A stretch of 64,000 bases of DNA from CAVYWD01 sp963772225. GTDB taxonomy: Bacteria; Myxococcota; Myxococcia; Myxococcales; UBA5297. The notes under the pieces were generated by a model. That model worked only from the letters and a program-made list of their open reading frames with translations, searched no databases and was not told where the DNA came from. The stretch spans positions 1 to 64,000 of the forward strand of contig CAVYWD010000009.1 in NCBI GenBank assembly GCA_963772225.1, in the 5' to 3' direction. Made by a program: the position numbers and the translations under genes. Shown piece after piece: positions 13,801-25,400 of this stretch. The stretch's first letter is position 1, and every line of letters begins with the position of its first letter.

Positions 13801-15539
13801 ATCGATCGCGTCGCCAAATGACCTGCGGCATCCATTGCGCTCACGACGAGGCGGTGCCCGCCCTCCGCCGACACCTGCGTGTCGGTGGTGAACGGCACCC
13901 CGTCCAGGGTCGCCGCGACGGACGACAGGTGCGCGTCGGTGGCCGCGAAGCTCGGCGCCACCGCGCCGGGGACGAATTGACCGTCTTCCACCCCGCGCAC
14001 CTCGATGGCTGGCGCCTCGGTGTCGATCCCGAAGCGAATGTTGAGCTCGGTCGTGTGATAGAAGGAATCCTTTGCCTGAATCCAGAGCCAATAATCCCCA
14101 TCTTCAGCAATAGGCGTTCCGCTCAGGTATTCCACTCCATTGAGGAAGGCCACCGACTCGACGAGATTCGGATCGCTTACGGAGATGTTCGCCACCACCG
14201 GGGACGAGTCCGTCAGCATCCCATCCCATACGCCCTCCACGGTGACGACGGGCGGGCTCAAATCCAGCACAAAATGAACCACCCTCGTCGATTGATTCCC
14301 GGATCGGTCCACCGCGGTGACCTCGAGGACGTGCGGGCCCTCCGTCTCCACGACCCCGCCGCTCGGGAAGTCCACCCCATCGAGAGTTGCGTGCGCCGAG
14401 AGTAGATTGTCGTCGTACGCGGACCAGGTAATGGTCGTCGGATAGCCCCAGGTCAGTCCATCAAACACGCCCTGAATATCGATCGCCGGCGGCGATTCGT
14501 CGCTCACCACATTCACGCAATCGCGCACCACATTGCCGCACTCGTCGCTGGCGGCGACGACAATGCTATTGAGCCCAGCCGACAATGGCATGTCGACGGC
14601 GAAGGTTCCATCGGGAGACGGCGTCGTCCAAGTCCAGCCAACCTCGACGGCGTTGGCCCCGGCGGCGGTCCCTTCCACGGAAAGGACGGCGTCGGTGCGC
14701 CACGCCACGGCGGGCGGGACTACCGCAAGCGATGGCCGCTTCGCGACATTCAAGACGAGCGCGCGAAACCCCGCGCCCGCCGCTCCGCTGGCCGTCAACG
14801 TGAGCGTATTCTCGGCGCTCAGCGACACCGTCTGCGCGACCGCGCCCGCGCTCACCGTGAGCGGCGGGCCTCCGTTGAGAGAAGCGGAGCCCAAGGGCTG
14901 CCCCGATTCGACGGGACCCGCGTCCTCGCGACGAAGCACCAGAATCCCCAGCGCGCCCGCCGGCGCATTGAAGGTCTGCGAGGTCGTCTTTGGAGCTCCG
15001 TCCCCGGTCGCCTCATTGAGGTTCGCCAGGCTGCAAGGCATGGTCGCGCCCAGAGAAGCGACCAGGACTCGCACCGTTCCACCGCCGGAGGCAGTCACGG
15101 TGAGCGCATCGCCGCCGGCGAGGTTCACCGGAATCGCGGATAGGGAAGTGCCGGCCTGAGCTGACAGCTCACTCGCCGCAGTCGGCCCGGAGGGCGCGGC
15201 CAGGAGCGCGGTGGCGGAGGCGGCTTCATTCGCACCGCGGCCATCGCCATTTTGAAGCACCAGGAGCCCTGGCCCAGCCTCCGCGGAGAGGCTCGTGAAC
15301 GCATGCGGGTTCCCGTCGCCGGGCACCTGGTATGGGCCCATGACCCAACCCGCGCCGAGGCTCTCGAGCTGGACGGACGGATCGCAGCCAATCGGCAGCG
15401 CGTCGAGGGCTTGGCGCGCGACTCCGACTGGGGCGCGGACCGCTGCCTTCTCGGGAGGCTGGACGCCACTTCGCGAGCAGGAGGTCAGGACGTTCAGCCC
15501 GAGGGCTAACAACGACGCGACGACGACTCTGAGATTCAT
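1..15539 (-). CDS. Giant RHS-repeat lipoprotein with Ig-like N-terminal half (3' end outside window)
   Basis: Exported RHS/YD-repeat protein, over 5,100 codons in the window and still open at base 1. Start chosen at ATG 15539: it has GGAGGGG just upstream, begins 14 bases after the parvulin stop, and encodes a lipoprotein signal with lipobox LTSC (Cys21). Order from the N-terminus: a duplicated module (two copies of a GAGW/VPGD domain each followed by Ig-like domains, 15.4-11.4 kb), more Ig-like domains, an Asp-Ala-Gly linker (about 10.7-10.9 kb), a Big_5 (SbsA-type) Ig domain (9.95-9.63 kb), a carboxypeptidase-regulatory-like domain (9.6-9.35 kb), an unrecognised 3.7-kb segment, a DUF6531-like RHS entry domain (about 5.5-5.3 kb), then YD repeats to the RHS core end (GLYYAQQRWYDAEDG at 1-50). 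Any variable C-terminal tip is off the window. Frame breaks lie near 9300, 8430, 2795, 2550, 1655, 820 and 465, with a probable compensating pair near 6815/6745. Role in contact-dependent competition or adhesion is inferred from the family only. Confidence 0.85.
11415..15410 (-). repeat. Protein-level tandem duplication in the RHS lipoprotein N-terminus
   Basis: Two consecutive roughly 2-kb copies. Copy 1 (about 15.41-13.28 kb) opens with SLGAGWVMGPYQVPGD; copy 2 (about 13.27-11.42 kb) opens with SLGAGWIAGPFDVPGD. In both, a roughly 300-residue beta-rich domain follows, containing GDGRG, a PCSL segment, an APAG segment and ENTLT. It ends in a DxCGxVxRxC motif with two cysteines, then Ig-like domains (five in copy 1, four in copy 2) with the recurring phrases LEVTAVDRxGN and FVID. 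The copies have diverged well beyond recent duplication. Confidence 0.75.
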
Positions 15540-15553
15540 CGCCCCTCCATGAC

Positions 15554-16385
15554 TCACGGCCGATTCTCGCCGAGGTGCTCGGGGTAGGTCTTGACTTTCA
15601 CTTCGGCGCGGAGTCGCTCGAGGAGCTTGCGCTCCGCCTCGAGTCGCGCCTGGGCCGCGAGCTTGCCGCGAACCTCGTCGAAGCTCGGCGTCACGACTTG
15701 CGGAATCTTCGAGGGCCTTGACGATATGAACGCCGAATGGCGTCTCGAACGGCTTGGAGAAGTCGCCCTTCTTCAGCGCCGCCGCTTCCTCGAAGAAGTG
15801 CGGGTCGACGCGCCCCTCCACCAGCGGACCGAGGTCCCCGCCGCGCCCGGCGGTGACGGCGTCCTCGGAGTTGGCCGCGGCGAGCTTTTCGAAATCGGCG
15901 CCGTCGCGGAGCTTCGAATAGAGGTCGGTCGCCTTGCTCATGGCGGCCCGTTTGGCGTCGGCGTCGGCGGAGCTCGGCGCGCGCAGGACGATCTGCGCGA
16001 CGTGGACCTGCCGGCGCGCAAGGGACTCCTTGGATTCCTCGTAGCGCTTGCGGATGGCGCCGTCGTCGGTCGCGGAGCGGAGCTCCTTCTCGAGGAAGGC
16101 CTCGGCGAGGATCTCGCGCTCGGCGGCGCGGAGGCGGGCTTGGACGGCGGCGTCCTCATGCACGCCGGCGCGACGGGCGCCTTCCGCGAGGAGGGCGCGG
16201 TCGACGAGAGCAGAGAGCGCCTCCGGGGTCGGGCTGCCGGCGGCGCGGCTCCGCGTCGAGGCGAACTGCGCGAGGTCGGCGCGGTGGAGCTTGGCCTTGC
16301 CGACCACCGCAAGCAGATCCTTGTCGCCACAGCCGGCGAGAGCAAGGAGGGATAGGACTACACTATTTCTTCGCTGGTGCGACAT
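15554..16385 (-). CDS. PpiC/SurA-type parvulin peptidyl-prolyl isomerase, lipoprotein
   Basis: Periplasmic or membrane-tethered parvulin foldase of about 277 residues. ATG 16385 encodes a lipoprotein signal with lipobox LAGC (Cys19). A helical chaperone region is followed by a parvulin domain with the usual landmarks: VHVAQIVL (first active-site His), RGGDLGPL, FSKPFETPFG and GVHIVKALE (second His). The reading frame breaks near 15720. In the next frame the C-terminus continues naturally as KIPQVVTPSFDEVRGKLA through to NRP and a stop at 15554, so one indel is the only defect. It starts 50 bases after the giant gene's stop and ends 14 bases before the RHS lipoprotein start, so translation is probably coupled. 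Its position between two giant exported proteins suggests it escorts one or both; that is inference. Confidence 0.85.
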
Positions 16386-16435
16386 TCGATATTCGCCTTG
16401 CCGGGCCCAGGTTGATCCGCCGGCCATGTCGTTCA

Positions 16436-19400
16436 TCACGGACGAACGAGGTTCCGGGACTGCAGGTGAGCGTTGGAATCGACGGTGAGAGTGCCGTTTG
16501 GTGAGAGGTAGAGATTGTCGGGGGTCACCATCCAAGCGCCGCCCAGGATCCTCAGGTTGTCGAACCAGAGCTCGCCGGTGCCGGTGGGGGCGAAGGGGGT
16601 GGACCCGGAGGGAGCGATCACGCCGCGATTGTCGACGCGCATGTCGCCGCGGGATTGTGTTTGGTTTTGCGTGAACACCGTCCCCGCGCCCGAGTTGGAC
16701 CACCCCTGGGCCTTCAGCTTCGTCAAATCAAACGTCGTGCCCGACCCGTAATACACCGCGATACGCCCACCTCCGCCGCTATAGCTGTTGCCGCCTCCGG
16801 ACGCGTCCACGCTCCCTGTCCCCGTCAACGCCCCAACATCGATCCTCACGCCGCCTCCCGACCCGCTGTAGCCGCTACTACCGCCGCTGCCCTTCGCGAG
16901 AATACTCCCGTTCAGCGTCAGGCTCGTCGCCGTGAGCCTCACTAATCCGCCTCCGTTCCCTCCAGGGTAGCTGCCATTGCTCCCCGTGCCACCCGAGCCA
17001 AGGTCGTTCGGATCCCGGTAATCCCCGTAGACCGGCATCCGGCTCCCGTTGCTATTCAGGGATCCATACCCACCGTAGCTGCCTCCAACATTGCTCTGTG
17101 TCGCAAGCACGTTCCCCTGCGTCCTCGGCGCCGCATTCGCGTTCCCTCCCGCATACCCGCCCAAATACCCCTTCCCGCTCACGTCGATCACGCTCCCCTG
17201 GTCGATCGTCGCTGCCCCCGTCACGTTCAGGATCAGCGCGCTCTCCGAAGTCGCCGTCGGCGCGTCCACCGCCATCGACTCCGCATGCGTCAGCGTTGCT
17301 GAGGTCGTCAGGCTCATGCTCGACAGCGCCAGCGGCACCTTGCCCGCTACCGACAGCTTCCCCGAGTTCGATATGGTGAGCGCGATATCCGGCGACAGCG
17401 CCCACGGCTGATTGAAAGTCACGCTCCCGCCGTTGATTGCCAGTCCGCTCACGTCGGCGCCACGCACAGCCCCGTCGAACTCCGCCGTCCCATTGGCAAA
17501 TGTAAACGATGGCGCCGTCAGGTCCCCACTCACGCGCACCTGCGCCCCGCCCGAGACCTCGAACCGGTCGAATGTCCCTCCCTCCACTGGCGTCGGTACG
17601 GAGCCCCCCCCGCCTCCGATCACCAGCGCACCATTTGCGCTCGGATTGCTTGTCTCCTTCGTAAAGACCGTCCCCGCACCCGAGTTGGACGGTCCCTGGG
17701 CCTTCAGCTTCGTCAAATCAAACGTCGTGCCCGACCCGTAATACACCGCGATACGCCCACCTCCGCCGCTATAGCTGTTGCCGCCTCCCGACGCGTCCAC
17801 GCTCCCTGTCCCCGTCAACGCCCCAACATCGATCCTCACGCCGCCTCCCGACCCGCTGTAGCCGCTACTACCGCCGCTGCCCTTCGCGAGAATACTCCCG
17901 TTCAGCGTCAGGCTCGTCGCCGTGAGCCTCACTAATCCGCCTCCGTTCCCTCCAGGGTAGCTGCCATTGCTCCCCGTGCCACCCGAGCCAAGGTCGTTCG
18001 GATCCCGGTAATCCCCGTAGACCGGCATCCGGCTCCCGTTGCTATTCAGGGATCCATACCCACCGTAGCTGCCTCCAACATTGCTCTGTGTCGCAAGCAC
18101 GTTCCCCTGCGTCCTCGGCGCCGCATTCGCGTTCCCTCCCGCATACCCGCCCAAATACCCCTTCCCGCTCACGTCGATCACGCTCCCCTGGTCGATCGTC
18201 GCTGCCCCCGTCACGTTCAGGATCAGCGCGCTCTCCGAAGTCGCCGTCGGCGCGTCCACCGCCATCGACTCCGCATGCGTCAGCGTTGCTGAGGTCGTCA
18301 GGCTCATGCTCGACAGCGCCAGCGGCACCTTGCCCGCTACCGACAGCTTCCCCGAGTTCGATATGGTGAGCGCGATATCCGGCGACAGCGCCCACGGCTG
18401 ATTGAAAGTCACGCTCCCGCCGTTGATTGCCAGTCCGCTCACGTCGGCGCCACGCACAGCCCCGTCGAACTCCGCCGTCCCATTGGCAAATGTAAACGAT
18501 GGCGCCGTCAGGTCCCCACTCACGCGCACCTGCGCCCCGCCCGAGACCTCGAACCGGTCGAATGTCCCTCCCTCCACTGGCGTCGGTACGGAGCCCCCCC
18601 CGCCTCCGATCACCAGCGCACCATTTGCGCTCGGATTGCTTGTCTCCTTCGTAAAGACCGTCCCCGCACCCGAGTTGGACGGTCCCTGGGCCTTCAGCTT
18701 CGTCAAATCAAACGTCGAGCCAGACCCGTAATACACCGCGATACGCCCACCTCCGCCACTGTAACTGTTACTACCTCCGGACGCGTCCACGCTCCCTGTC
18801 CCCGTCAACGCCCCAACATCGATCCTCACGCCGCCTCCCGACCCGCTGTAGCCGCTACTACCGCCGCTGCCCTTCGCGAGAATACTCCCGTTCAGCGTCA
18901 GGCTCGTCGCCGTGAGCCTCACTAATCCGCCTCCGTTCCCTCCAGGGTAGCTGCCATTGCTCCCCGTGCCACCCGAGCCAAGGTCGTTCGGATCCCGGTA
19001 ATCCCCGTAGACCGGCATCCGGCTCCCGTTGCTATTCAGGGATCCATACCCACCGTAGCTGCCTCCAACATTGCTCTGTGTCGCAAGCACGTTCCCCTGC
19101 GTCCTCGGCGCCGCATTCGCGTTCCCTCCCGCATACCCGCCCAAATACCCCTTCCCGCTCACGTCGATCACGCTCCCCTGGTCGATCGTCGCTGCCCCCG
19201 TCACGTTCAGGATCAGCGCGCTCTCCGAAGTCGCCGTCGGCGCGTCCACCGCCATCGACTCCGCATGCGTCAGCGTTGCTGAGGTCGTCAGGCTCATGCT
19301 CGACAGCGCCAGCGGCACCTTGCCCGCTACCGACAGCTTCCCCGAGTTCGATATGGTGAGCGCGATATCCGGCGACAGCGCCCACGGCTGATTGAAAGTC

Positions 19401-22400
19401 ACGCTCCCGCCGTTGATTGCCAGTCCGCTCACGTCGGCGCCACGCACAGCCCCGTCGAACTCCGCCGTCCCATTGGCAAATGTAAACGATGGCGCCGTCA
19501 GGTCCCCACTCACGCGCACCTGCGCCCCGCCCGAGACCTCGAACCGGTCGAATATCCCTCCCGCCACCGGCGTCGGCACGGAGCTCGTACTCCCATTGCC
19601 GATCACCAGCGCCCCATTCGCGCTCGGATTGCTTGTATCCTTCGTGAACACCGTCCCCGCGCCCGAGTTGGACCACCCCTGGGCCTTCAGCTTCGTCAAA
19701 TCAAACGTCGTGCCCGACCCGTAATACACCGCGATACGCCCACCTCCGCCACTGTAACTGTTACTACCTCCGGACGCGTCCACGCTCCCTGTCCCCGTCA
19801 ACGCCCCAACATCGATCCTCACGCCGCCTCCCGACCCGCTGTAGCCGCTACTACCGCCGCTGCCCTTCGCGAGAATACTCCCGTTCAGCGTCAGGCTCGT
19901 CGCCGTGAGCCTCACTAATCCGCCTCCGTTCCCTCCAGGGTAGCTGCCATTGCTCCCCGTGCCACCCGAGCCAAGGTCGTTCGGATCCCGGTAATCCCCG
20001 TAGACCGGCATCCGGCTCCCGTTGCTATTCAGGGATCCATACCCACCGTAGCTGCCTCCAACATTGCTCTGTGTCGCAAGCACGTTCCCCTGCGTCCTCG
20101 GCGCCGCATTCGCGTTCCCTCCCGCATACCCGCCCAAATACCCCTTCCCGCTCACGTCGATCACGCTCCCCTGGTCGATCGTCGCTGCCCCCGTCACGTT
20201 CAGGATCAGCGCGCTCTCCGAAGTCGCCGTCGGCGCGTCCACTGCCGCCGACAACGCATGTGTCAGCGTTGCGTAGTTTGTCAGACTCAAGGTCGACAAC
20301 CAAATCGGACCCTTGCCCGTCACCGACAGCTTCCCGCTGTTGGTGACCGTGAGCGCAATGCCCGCCGGAAACGCCCACGGCTGGTTGAATGTCACGCTCC
20401 CACCAGTGATGCTCAGCCCCGTGGCCCCGGGCACGGATAGGTCGTTGAAGCTCGCCGCCGCTCCGATCGTCATAGTCCCGCTGTTCCCAGCGAACACCGC
20501 GCCTCCGAAGATCGCTCCTCCGCTCTTCAGCTCCAGGTCGGTTGCGACCAGGTCCCCGGCAACATTCACTTGCGCCCCGCCCGAGACCTCGAACCGGTCG
20601 AATATCCCTCCCGCCACCGGCGTCGGCACGGAGCTCGTACTCCCATTGCCGATCACCAGCGCCCCATTCGCGCTCGGATTGCTTGTATCCTTCGTGAACA
20701 CCGTCCCCGCGCCCGAGTTGGACCACCCCTGGGCCTTCAGCTTCGTCAAATCAAACGTCGTGCCCGACCCGTAATACACCGCGATACGCCCACCTCCGCC
20801 ACTGTAACTGTTACTACCTCCGGACGCGTCCACGCTCCCTGTCCCCGTCAACGCCCCAACATCGATCCTCACGCCGCCTCCCGACCCGCTGTAGCCGCTA
20901 CTACCGCCGCTGCCCTTCGCGAGAATACTCCCGTTCAGCGTCAGGCTCGTCGCCGTGAGCCTCACTAATCCGCCTCCGTTCCCTCCAGGGTAGCTGCCAT
21001 TGCTCCCCGTGCCACCCGAGCCAAGGTCGTTCGGATCCCGGTAATCCCCGTAGACCGGCATCCGGCTCCCGTTGCTATTCAGGGATCCATACCCACCGTA
21101 GCTGCCTCCAACATTGCTCTGTGTCGCAAGCACGTTCCCCTGCGTCCTCGGCGCCGCATTCGCGTTCCCTCCCGCATACCCGCCCAAATACCCCTTCCCG
21201 CTCACGTCGATCACGCTCCCCTGGTCGATCGTCGCTGCCCCCGTCACGTTCAGGATCAGCGCGCTCTCCGAAGTCGCCGTCGGCGCGTCCACTGCCGCCG
21301 ACAACGCATGTGTCAGCGTTGCGTAGTTTGTCAGACTCAAGGTCGACAACCAAATCGGACCCTTGCCCGTCACCGACAGCTTCCCGCTGTTGGTGACCGT
21401 GAGCGCAATGCCCGCCGGAAACGCCCACGGCTGGTTGAATGTCACGCTCCCACCAGTGATGCTCAGCCCCGTGGCCCCGGGCACGGATAGGTCGTTGAAG
21501 CTCGCCGCCGCTCCGATCGTCATAGTCCCGCTGTTCCCAGCGAACACCGCGCCTCCGAAGATCGCTCCTCCGCTCTTCAGCTCCAGGTCGGTTGCGACCA
21601 GGTCCCCGGCAACATTCACTTGCGCCCCGCCCGAGACCTCGAACCGGTCGAATATCCCTCCCGCCACCGGCGTCGGCACGGAGCTCGTACTCCCATTGCC
21701 GATCACCAGCGCCCCATTCGCGCTCGGATTGCTTGTATCCTTCGTGAACACCGTCCCCGCGCCCGAGTTGGACCACCCCTGGGCCTTCAGCTTCGTCAAA
21801 TCAAACGTCGTGCCCGACCCGTAATACACCGCGATACGCCCACCTCCGCCACTGTAACTGTTACTACCTCCGGACGCGTCCACGCTCCCTGTCCCCGTCA
21901 ACGCCCCAACATCGATCCTCACGCCGCCTCCCGACCCGCTGTAGCCGCTACTACCGCCGCTGCCCTTCGCGAGAATACTCCCGTTCAGCGTCAGGCTCGT
22001 CGCCGTGAGCCTCACTAATCCGCCTCCGTTCCCTCCAGGGTAGCTGCCATTGCTCCCCGTGCCACCCGAGCCAAGGTCGTTCGGATCCCGGTAATCCCCG
22101 TAGACCGGCATCCGGCTCCCGTTGCTATTCAGGGATCCATACCCACCGTAGCTGCCTCCAACATTGCTCTGTGTCGCAAGCACGTTCCCCTGCGTCCTCG
22201 GCGCCGCATTCGCGTTCCCTCCCGCATACCCGCCCAAATACCCCTTCCCGCTCACGTCGATCGTGCTCGATGTATCCACAAGGATTGCCCCGGCGACCTC
22301 GAGCTCCATATAGAACTTGCCGGCGATGTCGTTGGGGCTGTGCGTCAGCACGCCATTGTTGATAACCTGTATGCTCTTGAACGCATGGTGCCCATCAATG

Positions 22401-25400
22401 CGTAGCGTGGCATTGCGGACCACAATGTCCTTCCCGTCGTAGCTGAAATCATCCATCGCAATAACCGGCGTACTGAGCGCCGGCTCGACGGGCAAGGTAA
22501 CCGGTACGTTCGCCGACGCACTCCCCACAGCCCCCAGTGAATCCTGCGCGTACAGCTCCACGACCATGCTGCCGGTCGTTGTCGGCGTGTAATTGACCGT
22601 CAGCGTTGCTCCGGTCGTCGGATTCTGAATCCGACTCCCGATCACCGTCCCATTGACCCGAAACTCCGCCCACCCAAGCTTCGGCCGCTCATCGTTCACC
22701 ACCGCTGCGATCTGCGCCATCGTATTCACCGTGATGTACGAAGGCACATTCAGCGTCACGACCGGCGGCGCATTGCTCGCCACCGGGTAGCTCTTCGAAC
22801 CGCTGGTCGACAGCCCCACGTTGTCCACGGCGGTGGCAACCACAGCCAGGCTCGCCTCCGCCGGCACCACCTTGTCGGTGCAGCTCTCGAGGCATGCCGC
22901 GCCGCAGCTCACAGCCGGCCCAGGCAAGCTGACGCCGTCGACCTGCACCTCCAGCGACGCCACCTGCACGTCGTCCGTGGCCCGCGCGCACAAATGCACG
23001 GTCTCGCCAACGAGCAGCGACGGGTACGGCGAGGAGAAAGCAATCGTCGGGGGTATGCCGACTGCCACGTAGTTCCCGCTCGCCGAACCCGTCAGACCGA
23101 CGTTGTCCGTCGCCTGAGCCGCCGCCGCGAACGTCCCAGTGGCCGGCACCAGCTTATCCACGCACAGCTGCAGGCACCCCGCCCCACAGCTCGCCGGCGT
23201 ACCGGTGGCATTCACGTTGTCCACGACGAGGCTGAGCGTCCTCACCTGCACGTCGTCGGTCGCCACCGCGCACAGATGCACCGTGGCACCGGCCGAAACC
23301 TGGCCGGGCGCTGGGCTCAAAACGACGCTCGGCGGCGTCGCCACGATGGAATACGTCCGAGTCTCCGCGCTCACCTTCCCGTAGACGTCCGTTGCCTGCG
23401 CCGCCACCGCCACGCTCGACACCAGCGACACGAATTCATTCGCGCACTGCTGCACGCAATCGGCCCCGCAGCTTTGGAGGCTGCTCGCGACAGGCACGTT
23501 GTCTACCCTCATCTCGAGCGAAGCCGGCGGCATCTCGTCCGTCGCCTTCACGCACAGCTGAACCGTTTCCCCCGCCTTGAGCGACCGATCCGGCGCGAAC
23601 GTCAGCACCGGAGGCAAATCGACCTTGAGCGCTATGGTCGCGCTCGCCTGTGCCGTGCGCCCGCGGCTGTCGGTCGCGATCGCGGTGAATACCGCAGTCG
23701 TCTTCTCGCTGGTCATGAGCGGCAGCGTAAAGTCACTGGCGATCGAGCTGGTCGTCGTGTCGACCAACGATCCGTCCAGATAGAGCCTCAACGATGCGAG
23801 GTCGCCATCCGGGTCCGACGCAACGACCTGGACGTGAACCGGACTGCCCTCCGGCGCGCTCGCCGGCGGATATCCCGCATCAAATCTAACTACCGGCGGC
23901 ACGCCATCCACTTGCACCACATAGCTCTGGCTCGCGACGCTGATCCGCCCCGCGGCATCCTCGGCGTCCGCCTCGAGCGTCACGCTCTGTCCCACCGATC
24001 CATCCGGGAGCTGCAGGTCGAGCGCGAGCGTCGCCGAGCCGCCCTGGGACTCGACGCTCCCCTTCACGACGCCGTCGGCCAGCAGGCGCAGCGTGAACGC
24101 CCCTGCGCTCGACGCGCTCAAGCTCAGATGGTTGACATACGGCCCCGCGCGCAGCGAGCTCGGCAGGCCGGTAGGCGCGCTCGGCGCCCCCGCGTCCGCC
24201 TTCACCGTGATGCTCGTGCTCCACGACGCCGTGCGCCCGGCGCCGTCCACCAGCTCCAGGACAAGGCTGTCGGTAGCGTCCGCCGCCAACACCGGCAACC
24301 TCAACGTGCCGTAGATCGGGAACAGCTGCGACGGGTCGTAGGCGAGCGAGCCAAGGCTCGTCGCGCCGAAGCGGGCCCTCACCTGGAACGGCGCGAGGCC
24401 GCCGGCGACGCCCGCCTTCACTGCAATCGTCGCGCCGGAAGCGAACGTGCTCCCGATGGAGTTGACGTTGACGAACGACGGAGCCGCCGCGCTCGCCGGC
24501 GTCACCCGCACCGTGCGGCTCGCGGAGACGACCTGCCCCGCCGCGCTGCGCGCCCGCGCACTGACCGCGAAGGTCGAGCCCGGCGTCGCCCAGCTCGGCA
24601 CGGTCCACCGCGCCGAGGGCTCGAGCTCGTCCATCAAGGCTACCGGGCTGCCGTCGATGAGCAGCTCCACCGAGTCGAGGCCCACGCCCGAGGCGGCCGC
24701 AGTCGCCGCGAAGGACGTCCCCGCTGGGACCTCCGCCCCGTCGACCGGCGCCACGAGCTGGACGGCGGGCAGCGCGGAGATCGCCGGCAACGAGTCCACG
24801 AGGAGCCCGGAGAGGCCATCGGCCACAATCAGCTGGCCGCCGCTCACCACCGCATCGTCCGCTCGCCGCGCGTCGACGCGCCCAACGAGCGACGGGCTCG
24901 AAGCGTTCGAGACGTCCCAGAGCTCCACTCCGGCGGCCCCTTCGCTCACCACCGCGAGCGCGCCTACCATGCGGATGCGGCGCACCGGCCCCTGGGTGGC
25001 GACGCTCGCAAGGCTTGCCGGCGCCCCGGAAGAGAGGTCGTACAGCGCCAGGCCCGAAGCGCTGCCGGCGATCGCCAGGTCTCCCTGCATCGCCACCGCG
25101 TCCGCGGCCGCGCTCGCCGTGCCCAAGAGCTCGAATCGCGCCGAGGGCGTCGGCGCGCACCACTGCCATCCCGAACGTCCCCTGCGCGACGACCGCGCGG
25201 CCGTCGCTCCCCGCGACGTCCACGGTATTCGAGGAGAGCAAGAGCGAGCTCGGCGCCGTGACCGCCGGCAGAGCCGCCGAGAAGACAGCTCCGCCGCCGA
25301 CCCACCAGAATCCGGTTCGGTACCACCGCGATGCGCTGCACGCCGCCGATGCCGCTCAGGATGGACGCATCGGGCGCCGTGCCGAGCCCGATTCCGCCCG

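Noticed and set aside
8934..16703. One continuous frame joining the giant gene's end, the parvulin and the RHS lipoprotein
   Set aside because: The join arises because the parvulin's frameshift near 15720 hides its stop. Lipobox-type starts at 16385 and 15539 mark separate genes.
16691..22262. Tandem direct repeats resembling an array such as CRISPR
   Set aside because: Units are about 1 kb, keep one reading frame and encode a Gly-rich protein segment; there are no short repeats with unique spacers.
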